Source: Merluccius polli
Taxonomy: Eukaryota > Chordata > Actinopteri > Gadiformes > Merlucciidae
DNA length: 64,000 bases
Direction of reading: 5' to 3'
Assembly: GCA_030340625.1 (NCBI GenBank)
Contig: JAOPHQ010003127.1
Coordinates: forward strand, 167,501 to 231,500
In this document: piece after piece, positions 48,040-57,976 of the stretch
Numbering within the stretch: the stretch's first letter is position 1
Layout of the letters: each line of letters starts with the position of its first letter
The notes under the pieces: model-generated
Told to the model about the DNA's origin: nothing
The model's input: the letters and a program-made list of their open reading frames with translations, nothing else
Databases searched by the model: none
Translations under genes and position numbers: made by a program

Positions 48040-48227
48040 GGTGACGTAGTCAGAGCGACGGCTCTGACTACGTAATTAATCAAAACTCCGAATACATCTT
48101 TCTTTTCGAGGAAAGACTTCAGTGCCGTTCTTTGTTCTTTTCTCAAATAAAAGGTTAACTTCAAGTCTTGAAGAGTCGCGGCCAAAGCCGAGTCGAAAGA
48201 CAACCGTTCGCCAGCAGCAGCAGCCAT
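48040..48227 (-). pseudogene. Possible RecQ-like helicase N-terminal fragment
   Basis: The - strand frame reads MAAAAGERLSFDSALAATLQ, then DLKLTFYLRKEQRTALKSFL and EKKDVFGVL. The pattern F-x-Lys-Glu-Gln-x-x-Ala-Leu followed by GKDVF-like residues is the Q-motif region that precedes the Walker A motif in RecQ-type helicases. Here the reading departs right after VFGVL, before any GKS, so the ATP site is lost. Such fragments are probably carried by a repeat family. Inverted short repeats nearby (AGCCTGGCAAGCCAGACC at about 47900) support a mobile origin. The assignment is tentative. Confidence 0.4.
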
Positions 48228-48240
48228 TTTACAATTTTGG

Positions 48241-48872
48241 GGCCCCTATTTTGTCACGGCCGACGGGGGGGGGGGGGTTCGCGCGATCATAACCCACCCC
48301 GGACCTAGGGCCGACGGGGGGGGGGCCTGGTGGCGGCGGGGCCCTATGCAGCCGCATAGTCCGCATATAGCTAGAAACGGCCCTGGGCACAACCCTACTA
48401 GAAGCCCCACTATACGCGAATTATCCGCGACATCGCGCCACCTTGAAAACTCGTTCGCTTGGGGGCGTGTTGACTAGTGGATCAACTAGCTCCCGCGTGT
48501 TGACTAGTGGATCAACTAGCTCCCGCCCGCATTGTGGTGATGAATCACCGTCAAGCCCCACTAGCCTATACGCGAAATATCCGCGTGATGACAGTCAAGC
48601 CCCACTGTACGCGAATCGCCTGGCGGCCGATATTCTTACATATTCTTCTGCTTGATGTGTGTATCCACGGTGTGGATTATTTGTTCAGCTTGTTTGGACT
48701 GAATATTAATTAAAAATGAATTAAAATGTAATGCTATTGAACATGTCATTATTATCATTTAAAAAATTAAAGTGACCGGTAAAAATAGATTATGACGGGA
48801 TTTGTATGACCCTGTCAGTCAAAATGACGGACAACGAAAAAGTCTAGCGCAACCTCTGATATATATATACTG

Positions 48873-48929
<57 letters not shown>

Positions 48930-49518
48930 ATCTTAAAGGGTTGATTGCCAGATTGTCCCAGGGAATGGCCGTTACAGGGACTGCCATGTTTTCAAAAAAC
49001 TGCAAGCTTGGAGTTTGGCTCTGTGAGATTCAGTTGCCTTGTTGTTAGCTTGGAGAGCCACATGAGATTTTACATGAGATGTCTGCTAGCAATGAATACC
49101 AATCTACAGATCAAATGAGGACTTTTAACTTCAGCCAAGTCTTACTGAGTGGTAGGAATGAAGGATATTTATTTGAGCCAGAATACACCGAAGAACAAAT
49201 CTTACAGCGGAGACGGCAGCAGACAAATGTGCAACAGTGTTCTACCGTTTAGCGTCTCTCATCCAAGTAATAAAGTATCGCTGCATGGACAAATAGTTGT
49301 ACAGCTATGTTTATAAATGCAGTATTACCATTATTAAACCACTATTTATAGAGTGCACTTTTAGCATCTCATTCAATGCATAAAGTAGCAATACATGCAG
49401 CAGGGAAGTTTACAAATAGGTTTATGGCGATGTTTATTTATGCAGTATTGCTGTTACTAAACTACCATTTTCAAGTGGGACCTAGCACAATCTGTTATCA
49501 ACTGTTACAGACCATGTA
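48241..49518. other. Intron 5, unassigned and repeats
   Basis: G-rich runs (48262-48280, 48315-48326), a tandem duplication with TGTTGACTAGTGGATCAACT (48467 and 48498), and (AT)n followed by (GA)n at 48858-48926. No gene is seen. Confidence 0.5.
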
Positions 49519-49995
49519 TATATTATAATAACACTGACAGGATATATTATAATAACACAGACAGGATATATTATAATAACACAGACAGGATATATTATAA
49601 TAACACAGACAGGATATATTATAATAACACAGACAGGATATATTATTATAACACAGACAGGATATATTATAATAACACAGACAGGATGTATTATAATAAC
49701 ACAGACAGGATGTATTATAATAACACAGACAGGATATATTATAGTAACACAGACAGGATATATTATAATAACACAGACAGGATATATTATAATAACACAG
49801 ACAGGATATATTATAATAACACAGACAGGATATATTATAGTAACACAGACAGGATATATTATAATAACACAGACAGGATATATTATAATAACACAGACAG
49901 GATGTATTATAATAACACAGACAGGATATATTATAGTAACACAGACAGGATATATTATAATAACAGACAGGATATATTATTATAACACTGACAGG
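49519..49995. repeat. 24-bp minisatellite, about 20 copies
   Basis: The unit is ATATTATAATAACACAGACA plus GG and flanking bases, 24 bp per unit, with few substitutions. Since 24 is a multiple of three it creates a repetitive open frame that has no coding value. The intact chromovirus is inserted about 70 bp downstream. Confidence 0.93.
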
Positions 49996-50064
49996 CAGCT
50001 ATCAACCACACACACTCCACAATATTATTATAACGCAGACAGGATTGAAGATGGTCAACAAATG

Positions 50065-50618
50065 TGTTAGGTTTTAGCAATAGTAGGGCCCCGGAGCAGA
50101 GACAGAGACAACGAGAGGTGATGGTAAAAAAGGGTTTATCAAACAAGGATCAAAAACGGAGGGGATATAACTAAGGACGCTGGCGTGCAGGGAGGGCAGC
50201 AGACGGGAAGGCTGCCGACACAGGATGCCAGGAAAGGGGGACACGCGGTTGGCTGGAAACGGCGTTCGGCGGACGGCATAAGCACGCGGCACACTGGAGA
50301 CCTAAGGCACGTAGAGCCCCCGGGAGAAAAACACGAAACTGTCAGATCACATAAACACACTAGAGCCGGTAGTGACCAAAAAGGTGAACGAGAAAAAACA
50401 CACGATGAGTACTAACGTGACATCTGTAATAATTTGGCACTGGAGTGAAGATTGAACCGGGGTTATATAGGAGGAGTGATTGATGATGAGAGCCAGGTGT
50501 GCCTCGTTGAATGTGCCGGCAACCTTACCACGCCCACTACCTTGCACCTACACGCCAGGGGAAACGAGAAGGGACAAAACAAGCAACAACACAGAAACGC
50601 AAAACTCAAACCATGACA
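50065..50618 (-). repeat. 3' LTR of the intact chromovirus
   Basis: 554 bp, same length as the 5' LTR. The only difference I noticed between the two is at 50435, within the putative self-primer (GCCAAATTATT in sense instead of GCCGAATTATT). Confidence 0.95.
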
Positions 50619-50629
50619 GTACCCCCCCC

Positions 50630-53600
50630 TTAACGAACGCCTCCTGGCGTTCTGCCCGGTTTATCAGGAAAGCGTCTGTAAAAGTCTGTGATGAGGGTAT
50701 TGTCCAGGATGAGGGCCCGAGAGACCCACTGACGCTCCTCCGGACCATAACCCTCCCAGTCCACCAGAAACTGGAACCCCCGGCCCCGCCGGCGGACGTC
50801 CAGTAGTTGCCGGACGGTGTAGGCCGGGTGGTTATCGATGAGCCGGGTGGGTGGTGGGGGGTCGGCCGGAGGGCTGAATGGACTGGAGGTAACAGGTTTA
50901 AGCAACGAGACATGGAAGGCTGGGTGAATCTGGAGACTGGGAGGTAACTTCAATCTTACCACATTGGGATTTATTATGTGGTCGATCTCAAACGGTCCAA
51001 TGAATCTGGGGGCGAGCTTTCTGCTCTCCACCTGTAGGGGTAAGTCACGTGAGGACAACCAAACCCTTTGACCTGGCTGATAGCTGGGAGCTGGGACCCG
51101 GTGCCGGTCTGCAAGGCGCTGGTTGCGGGCTGTGGTGCGTGCAAGGGCTGCTCTAACCTCTTTCCAGACTCGGTGGGCACGCCGTAGATTCTCCCGCACC
51201 GAGGGAACCGCAACACCAGCCTCCTGTGTGGGAAATAATGGGGGTTGGAAACCGTTGGCAGACATAAATGGCGACATCCCTGTGGCGGAGCTGACCAGGG
51301 AGTTATGAGAGTACTCGATCCAGGGAAGGTGGGTGGACCAGGAGGCTGGATGATGGGCGGTGACGCAACGGAGAGCTGACTCCAGGTCCTGGTTTGCCCG
51401 CTCCGTCTGGCCGTTAGTCTGGGGGTGGAACCCGGATGAAAGGCTAACAGCTGCCCCCAACGCCTGGCAAAAGGCTTTCCATACTCGTGATGCGAACTGC
51501 GGCCCCCGGTCTGACACAATGTCCTGGGGTATCCCGTGAAGACGGAACACATGGTGAACCAAGAGGTTCGCAGTCTCTAAAGCTGAGGGGAGCTTGGGCA
51601 GTGGAACGAAATGCACCGATTTGGAAAACCGGTCCACAATAGTTAGGACGACCGTGTTCCCCTCAGAGGGAGGCAAACCGGTCACAAAGTCAACGGCTAT
51701 GTGCGACCAGGGGCGGTGGGGGACAGGAAGAGGGCGTAGTAGGCCGGCAGGAGGGCGATGGGAGGCCTTACCGCGGGCGCAGACGGAGCAGGCGGCGACA
51801 AACTCCTTGGTATCAGGAGAGATAGACGGCCACCAGAAACGCTGTCGGATGAGGGCCAGGGTGCGATGGAAACCTGGATGGCATGAGATCCTTGAAGAGT
51901 GGCCCCACTGCAAGACCGCAGATCGCGCCTCCGCCGCCACGAAGAGTCTCCCTGGAGGGCATCCCTCTGGCTGCGGTTGATTCTGAAGAGCCTCCTGGAC
52001 CACCTGTTCCACCTCCCACCTGGCCGCTCCGACCACACAGGCACTCGGGAGGATGGTTTCCACGACCCCCTCCTCCTCCGGAGGGGAGAACTGACGGGAG
52101 AGAGCGTCGGGCTTGGTGTTGCGGGACCCTGGACGGTAGGTGAGGGTGAACTCGAAACGGCCCAGGAACAGTGCCCACCGAGCCTGACGGGAGTTTAACC
52201 TATGGGCAGAGCGTAAATAGGACAAGTTCTTATGATCGGTCCACACGATAAATGGCTGGGAGGAGCCCTCCAGCCAGTGTCTCCATTCCTGCAACGCTAA
52301 CACCACAGCCAATAGCTCTCTGTTGCCAACATCATAGTTACGTTCAGCTGGAGACAGTCGGCGGGAGAAGAACGCACATGGATGGAGCTTTTGGGTGTCC
52401 GGGGACCGTTGTGACAGTACTCCTCCGACTCCCGTGTCGGAGGCGTCCACCTCCACCACAAACTGGAGCGACGGATCCGAGTGAGCGAGAACAGGGGCAG
52501 ATGAAAAAAGAAGCTTCAACTTGTTAAATGCTGCCTGGGCAGCAGAAGACCACACGAAGGGAACCTTGGTCGAGGTGAGCTGGGTAAGTGGGGCGGCTAC
52601 CAGGCTATAGTCTCTTATGAATCTGCGGTAGAAATTAGCGAACCCGAGGAACCGCTGGAGCTGCTTGCGAGTGGATGGGGCTGGCCACTCCACCACCGCT
52701 TGGATCTTCTTGGGATCCGTCATAAGTTGCCCCTTTTCTATGACGAATCCCAAGAACTCCACGGACGAAACGTGGAACGCGCACTTCTCTGCCTTGACAT
52801 ATAATCGGTTCTCCAGGAGTCGCTGGAGAACAAGCCGAACATGCTGAATATGTTCGGCCAGGTTGCGTGAAAATATCAAAATGTCGTCGAGGTAAACAAA
52901 CACAAACAGATTGAGCATGTCGCGGAGAACATCGTTGACGAGGGCTTGGAAAACCGCGGGAGCGTTAGTGAGTCCGAACGGCATGACTCTGTATTTGAAC
53001 TGACCAAGTGGAGTGTTGAAAGCGGTCTTCCACTCGTCGCCCTCGCGGATGCGCACCAAATGATAGGCGTTACGGAGATCTAATTTTGTAAATATCGCCG
53101 ACTGGTGCTCGAACCCAAACGCCGAATCGAGAAGAGGAAGGGGGTATTTATTCTTTATTGTGATGTTATTGAGGCCCCGGTAGTCTACGCACGGCCGCAG
53201 GCTCTTATCCTTCTTAGACACGAAAAAGAAACCTGCGGCCGTGGAGGATGAAGAGGGAAGGATGAGACCTGCTGCCAGTGATTCATTAATGTATTTAGTC
53301 ATACTTTCCTTCTCGGGCTTAGACAGGTTATACAGTCGACTACTGGGGAGCGTGGACCCCGGAATGATCTCGATAGCGCAGTCGTACGGGCGGTGAGGAG
53401 GTAAGGTTAACGCCCGGTCCTTACTGAACACGGCTTGCAGATCATGGTAGTCGGAGGGGACGGTAGAGAGGTCAATAGTTTCAACCGGAATGGGAGAGGA
53501 GACTGGATTACTGGGAGTGGCGGAGTGCAGGCAATGTGAATGGCAAAAAATACTCCAGTTGGAGATAGTGCAGTTAGCCCAGTTAATGAGTGGGTTATGT

Positions 53601-53941
53601 AATTTTAACCAGGGGAGACCGAGGACCAAAGGAGTGGACGGGGACGGAATAACAAATAGCGTGATTATCTCGTGATGGTTACCGGAGAGCCGCAGTGAAA
53701 ATGGCTGAGTACGGTGTGTAACCTGAGCCAGCAATCTGCCGTCTAACGCAAAAACGTCCTTGGCTTCAGGTAGCGTCTCTAGGGGTAGACCTAGCTGAGA
53801 GGAGAGATTCGAGTCAATAAAGTTATCGTCTGCACCAGAGTCAATCAAAACTTGAACGGTGGCAGTCTCCTGCTGCCAGGTTAGCGTACCTCGTTGCGTG
53901 AGCCTGGTAGCTGAATCCTTGGAGGTGGTGGTGTGGCTCAT
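50630..53941 (-). CDS. pol: Chromovirus Pol polyprotein (protease, RT, RNase H, integrase, chromodomain)
   Basis: An uninterrupted 1103-residue Pol. The aspartic protease motif VLIDSGADDNFID is at 31-43. RT spans about 190-400 with LDLRNAYHLVRI (287-298), MPFGLTNAPAVFQ and the active-site VYLDDILIFS (349-358). RNase H follows with VEVDASD (D499) and WTDHKN (D569). Integrase has His681, His688, Cys718 and Cys721 for zinc and the triad D751, D811, E847, with 35 residues between the last two. The C-terminal part has RKLAPRFIGPFEI (974-986) and a chromodomain at about 1040-1095 (FQFLVDWEGYGPEERQWV). Its ATG overlaps the gag stop by one base in TGATG, and the stop TAA merges with the purine tract. 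Every catalytic residue I looked for is present. Confidence 0.95.
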   Translation of the reverse strand: MSHTTTSKDSATRLTQRGTLTWQQETATVQVLIDSGADDNFIDSNLSSQLGLPLETLPEAKDVFALDGRLLAQVTHRTQPFSLRLSGNHHEIITLFVIPSPSTPLVLGLPWLKLHNPLINWANCTISNWSIFCHSHCLHSATPSNPVSSPIPVETIDLSTVPSDYHDLQAVFSKDRALTLPPHRPYDCAIEIIPGSTLPSSRLYNLSKPEKESMTKYINESLAAGLILPSSSSTAAGFFFVSKKDKSLRPCVDYRGLNNITIKNKYPLPLLDSAFGFEHQSAIFTKLDLRNAYHLVRIREGDEWKTAFNTPLGQFKYRVMPFGLTNAPAVFQALVNDVLRDMLNLFVFVYLDDILIFSRNLAEHIQHVRLVLQRLLENRLYVKAEKCAFHVSSVEFLGFVIEKGQLMTDPKKIQAVVEWPAPSTRKQLQRFLGFANFYRRFIRDYSLVAAPLTQLTSTKVPFVWSSAAQAAFNKLKLLFSSAPVLAHSDPSLQFVVEVDASDTGVGGVLSQRSPDTQKLHPCAFFSRRLSPAERNYDVGNRELLAVVLALQEWRHWLEGSSQPFIVWTDHKNLSYLRSAHRLNSRQARWALFLGRFEFTLTYRPGSRNTKPDALSRQFSPPEEEGVVETILPSACVVGAARWEVEQVVQEALQNQPQPEGCPPGRLFVAAEARSAVLQWGHSSRISCHPGFHRTLALIRQRFWWPSISPDTKEFVAACSVCARGKASHRPPAGLLRPLPVPHRPWSHIAVDFVTGLPPSEGNTVVLTIVDRFSKSVHFVPLPKLPSALETANLLVHHVFRLHGIPQDIVSDRGPQFASRVWKAFCQALGAAVSLSSGFHPQTNGQTERANQDLESALRCVTAHHPASWSTHLPWIEYSHNSLVSSATGMSPFMSANGFQPPLFPTQEAGVAVPSVRENLRRAHRVWKEVRAALARTTARNQRLADRHRVPAPSYQPGQRVWLSSRDLPLQVESRKLAPRFIGPFEIDHIINPNVVRLKLPPSLQIHPAFHVSLLKPVTSSPFSPPADPPPPTRLIDNHPAYTVRQLLDVRRRGRGFQFLVDWEGYGPEERQWVSRALILDNTLITDFYRRFPDKPGRTPGGVR

Positions 53942-55002
53942 CAGCGCCCTCCCAGCCGCTGATGAGCCTGGTCTTTTGGCGTGGACGGACAGGTGGCGAG
54001 ACGGTGTCCGGCCTGACCACAGTAGATGCAGAGGCCAAGACGAAGCCGGCGTTGCCGCTCGGACGGCGTGAGACGCATGCGTCCGAGCTGCATGGGCTCA
54101 CCCAGGTTGTCTGACGTAGCAGGGCTGGAGCTGGCTGTTGGGTCGACCGGTGTGAAGTCCTCCGCGGCAGCTCCGGAGCGAAGGTTCATGGAGCGAGACC
54201 GGAAAAGAAGGGAATCCTCTCTCTCCCTCCGTCTCTCGCAGAGACGGTTATCCAATCGGACGGCTAACGCAATTAGGTCCTCCAAGGAGGAAGTCTCATC
54301 GCGTACCGCTAGTTCGTCTTTTAGTCTTTCAGTTAATCCATCGAGAAAAACCCCCTGAAGAGCTACCTCACCCCAGCCACACTGCGCCGCTAAGATGCGG
54401 AAATCCACGGCGTAAGAGGCAACGGAAGCCGAGCCCTGGCGGAGCGCGAGCAACCGTTTACCGGCCTCCTTACCCTGCACCGGATGATCAAAAACTTTTC
54501 GAATCTCAGAGAGAAAGAGCTGGTAGATCGATACATACGGTGCGTTAGCTGCGGTAATGGCGACGGACCACTCGGCTGCCCTACCGGTGAGTAATCCCAT
54601 GATAAAAGCGATTTTAGAACTGTCAGTCTGGTAGGTGAGCGGTTGTTGGCAAAAGACCAGGGAGCACTGGTGCAGAAAAACACCACACTTTCCTAATTCG
54701 CCCGAAAAATGAGCCGGAGTGGGGATATGAGGCTCCCTGATATGCACAGGACTAGGTACTGGAGGGGATGGCGAAACGACGGGTGAGGCGGCTGCGGCGG
54801 TAGCGTTAGAAACCCCGCCGGAGGAACTAACACCGGAAAGAGCCGTGAGCATTTGGTTAACGCTGCTGCTAAGTTGCTCAACCTTAGCGGTTAGCGCATT
54901 AATGCTGTCCATGGCGCTAACCAACACTTGTTCATGCTGGCCGACGCGTATTCCCTGATTGGAGATAGCGTGTCTCAGCTGTTCCGTCTCTGCGGGGTCC
55001 AT
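53941..55002 (-). CDS. gag: Chromovirus Gag with CCHC zinc knuckle
   Basis: A complete 353-residue Gag, the structural protein that packages element RNA into particles. The N terminus (MDPAETEQLRHAISNQG) leads into a probable coiled coil to about residue 55, followed by a Ser/Pro-rich hinge. The capsid-like retrotransposon gag domain is at about 90-260 (AHFSGELGKCGVFLHQC, GRAAEWSVAI, FLDGLTERLKDELA). Near the end is a zinc knuckle CIYCGQAGHRLATC of the C-x2-C-x4-H-x4-C form, expected to bind RNA. The start codon is only 15 nt from the 5' LTR, so the leader outside the LTR is minimal. The stop overlaps the pol start. Confidence 0.94.
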   Translation of the reverse strand: MDPAETEQLRHAISNQGIRVGQHEQVLVSAMDSINALTAKVEQLSSSVNQMLTALSGVSSSGGVSNATAAAASPVVSPSPPVPSPVHIREPHIPTPAHFSGELGKCGVFLHQCSLVFCQQPLTYQTDSSKIAFIMGLLTGRAAEWSVAITAANAPYVSIYQLFLSEIRKVFDHPVQGKEAGKRLLALRQGSASVASYAVDFRILAAQCGWGEVALQGVFLDGLTERLKDELAVRDETSSLEDLIALAVRLDNRLCERRREREDSLLFRSRSMNLRSGAAAEDFTPVDPTASSSPATSDNLGEPMQLGRMRLTPSERQRRLRLGLCIYCGQAGHRLATCPSTPKDQAHQRLGGR

Positions 55003-55017
55003 GTGGCCGAATTATTC
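55003..55017 (-). promoter_or_regulatory. Primer-binding site of self-priming type
   Basis: In sense the 15 nt between LTR and gag ATG read GAATAATTCGGCCAC. The 11 bases AATAATTCGGC (55016-55006) are the exact complement of GCCGAATTATT in the 5' LTR (55391-55381). No TGG for tRNA 3'-CCA pairing abuts the LTR. This fits the Tf1/sushi mechanism, in which the 5' end of the RNA primes its own reverse transcription. Confidence 0.8.
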
Positions 55018-55571
55018 TGTTAGGTTTTAGCAATAGTAGGGCCCCGGAGCAGAGACAGAGACAACGAGAGGTGATGGTAAAAAAGGGTTTATCAAACAAG
55101 GATCAAAAACGGAGGGGATATAACTAAGGACGCTGGCGTGCAGGGAGGGCAGCAGACGGGAAGGCTGCCGACACAGGATGCCAGGAAAGGGGGACACGCG
55201 GTTGGCTGGAAACGGCGTTCGGCGGACGGCATAAGCACGCGGCACACTGGAGACCTAAGGCACGTAGAGCCCCCGGGAGAAAAACACGAAACTGTCAGAT
55301 CACATAAACACACTAGAGCCGGTAGTGACCAAAAAGGTGAACGAGAAAAAACACACGATGAGTACTAACGTGACATCTGTAATAATTCGGCACTGGAGTG
55401 AAGATTGAACCGGGGTTATATAGGAGGAGTGATTGATGATGAGAGCCAGGTGTGCCTCGTTGAATGTGCCGGCAACCTTACCACGCCCACTACCTTGCAC
55501 CTACACGCCAGGGGAAACGAGAAGGGACAAAACAAGCAACAACACAGAAACGCAAAACTCAAACCATGACA
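55018..55571 (-). repeat. 5' LTR of the intact chromovirus
   Basis: 554 bp. It contains the TATA box, inferred RNA start and the perfect self-primer. Flanking CAAATG at 55572-55577 repeats that at 50059-50064. Confidence 0.95.
55381..55422 (-). promoter_or_regulatory. LTR promoter: TATA box and self-primer RNA start
   Basis: In sense TATATAA (55422-55416) lies about 31 nt upstream of GCCGAATTATT (55391-55381). An RNA starting at or just before 55391 would carry the 11 bases complementary to the primer-binding site as its first bases. Confidence 0.75.
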
Positions 55572-55577
55572 CAAATG

Positions 55578-56617
55578 TGTTTTAAAGCACAAGAGTTTCA
55601 ACACCATGTTGGACTCTGGAGGCTTTCTGTATGATACGTGTGATGATATGGTAGGCAACTAACAATTGCAAATAAAATTGTGTATTGATACAAAGCTTCT
55701 AGTTTTGTATTCATTACTTTATTATTGAAATGCAAATAAGGACATGCATGTACTTTTATGTCATATTGTGGGCTCCATTACAGCTACTGTTTTACAACAC
55801 TCAATAGTTACATGTGAAATGTGATGGAAGCCGATTTAGCAACTCGATATCCTGACCAACCAAGCACAGAACAATGAGACTCAAGATGTTATCCACGTAG
55901 TCCACAGGTCAACCAATAGAAACAATGAGACAGTATGATGTTATCCACATAGTCCACAGGTCAACCAATAGAAAATACGAAACTCTAATCAAAAGTAGCC
56001 GAGCTCATATCTGCCTCTTGGGAACGCTCTCACCCGGATGTAAACAAGTTCTCATTGGCTGACTCGACTCAGGCTTGCGGCGCAATGCACCATGGACGTT
56101 GTAGTAATTGACGATATTATACAACTTGTGTCTGTAGTTTATTCTGAGCGTTTTGGCTCAATGGTTTTTGGGTACATTTTGAGAGCTTGATGACACTATG
56201 AGTTAATAAAAACGTGGCTGTGCCAGTGGAACGTCACTTTAAGGGCATTTACCTTTTCATGGACCAATCTCATTACAGGAGGACTGAAATCTCGTTCTGG
56301 CCTGAAGTCATTCCAGGACAAAATTCTAATTTAATTTATTCCAAGGCACCATCACAATGCCATCAAGGACATTGTACCATAAAAACTATGGATGACGGTC
56401 TGTCCAAAAAAAAAAGATGGTGTTCTTTACACAGCCAATTAGAGATCAGCGTCGTCCCTAAGCACCCCCCACCCCCTGCTGCTTTAATTTGAAAAGGAAA
56501 AATCCAATGAGCTGCTAATTACAGGCATTTAGTGGATGTTCTTCTGAGGGGATCTGTCTCTATCCATGTCACACTCTCTTCGACACCACATGTATGTGTG
56601 TGTGTGCGTGTGTGTGC

Positions 56618-56670
<53 letters not shown>

Positions 56671-57972
56671 ATGCATGATTTATTGTGTGTTTACCTGTGT
56701 GGGATTGAAAAGCATTGGTCCACACAATCATGTCGACACATCTACCTGTTCAAAAACAAGTAGGAAACGTGTCAACACTCACTCAGACAGCCATCTACAC
56801 CGCCATTCTTTATTTGTCCCACTGCACCTGAATACACTTTGAATGATTACATAAACATGGCATACAGACATACACAGGTACCATTGTTCATTGACCTGCT
56901 CTGACAAGATGCACACACACACACACCCACACACACACACACCCATACCCATCCATCACTATTATGTTGTATGTCTGGCACAATGCTCCACATACTTGGT
57001 TATATAGCTGCCTTTATTAAATTCACATTAATGAGTTAAGGCAAGCTGATCTTGTCAATTTTTTACTTTCAATTTAATTCATATTATCAGGGTAATGTGA
57101 GGCTGAGACATCTGGAAGATTCTGATTGGTTTTGCATGCGTGGAATCAATCCCTGTCACTTGTTATAGTTATTAAGTGTTATTGGTCACACATAGAAAAT
57201 GACCTTAACTTCCCTTAATTATCTGAAGCTCTGATGGATGACTTGGGGAAGTGAGATTGGGTCCAATAACCACTGACCTCATTTAGAAGTAGCATCTCTG
57301 CAATCACTGAGAGTTATTTCTTTCAGTCCCATAGCCAATCATAGCAGCCTCACATTGTCTGGCTCCTAACACGTAAATCTCCATATCTTTTATAATTTGT
57401 TCATAGATTGTCTCAACTTGCTCAGACAATGTGCAGATGCCAGGTTTATGCATACATACACACACATGCACATTCTCTGCCAAAACCTTGCAGCATCCAA
57501 TGCCACACAGAAAAACCCATAGCAATAAAGATGTTTGTGAGCATTTCAAAAGTGTAACACAAGAAACAAAAGTAGTGGGGTAGCTCTAGTGTGGGGGTAC
57601 TTCTTGGGATCTGCTGCCCTTCGTACCTAAAGTCAAATCTGTCAGGATCCTAAGATCTCAAGTCCATTCAGAGAGAGAGAGAAAGAGAGAGAGAGATGGG
57701 GACGGGAGGCAGAGGAGTGACTAGGGGTGTGTGTGGGTAGGTCCATCTGACTTGTGAGTGCATGACAGGTAACATGAAATTATGAAAGAGAGCAGAACAT
57801 TAGTCAGACAAACTGTAGTCTCAGACTCTTCACTTGTTCATTTGCACGATGTCACCATGTGACTCTTTCCTGAATCTATCCTGTTTGTTTCACCACAGGT
57901 CTGTTGCATGTCAATCAAGTTTGAGACTAAAGCAATTGGAGCATCCCTTCCTATTATGCCTTTAACAGCTTT
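55578..57972. other. Intron 5, microsatellites
   Basis: No gene is recognised. A locally duplicated stretch contains ATGTTATCCAC(G/A)TAGTCC followed by ACAGGTCAACCAATAGA (about 55886-55923 and 55937-55973). (GT)n lies at about 56597-56667 and (CA)n near 56911-56942. Confidence 0.55.
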
Positions 57973-57976
57973 TTAA

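Larger units (their letters stand above)
50065..55571 (-). mobile_element. Intact, young Tf1/sushi-type chromovirus
   Basis: A 5507-bp LTR retrotransposon in - orientation. Both LTRs (50065-50618 and 55018-55571) are 554 bp, begin TGTCATGG and end CCTAACA in sense. The 6-bp sequence CAAATG flanks it on both sides (50059-50064 and 55572-55577). Gag and pol are open throughout, with all enzymatic motifs present. Only one LTR difference was noticed by eye (T at 50435, C at 55388). A purine tract AAGGGGGGGG (about 50621-50631) precedes the 3' LTR. This implies recent insertion and possible activity or mobilisation potential, which the sequence alone cannot prove. Confidence 0.96.

Noticed and set aside
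49686..49985. 99-residue repetitive frame (YYNNTDRI repeats)
   Set aside because: It is an artefact of the 24-bp minisatellite.
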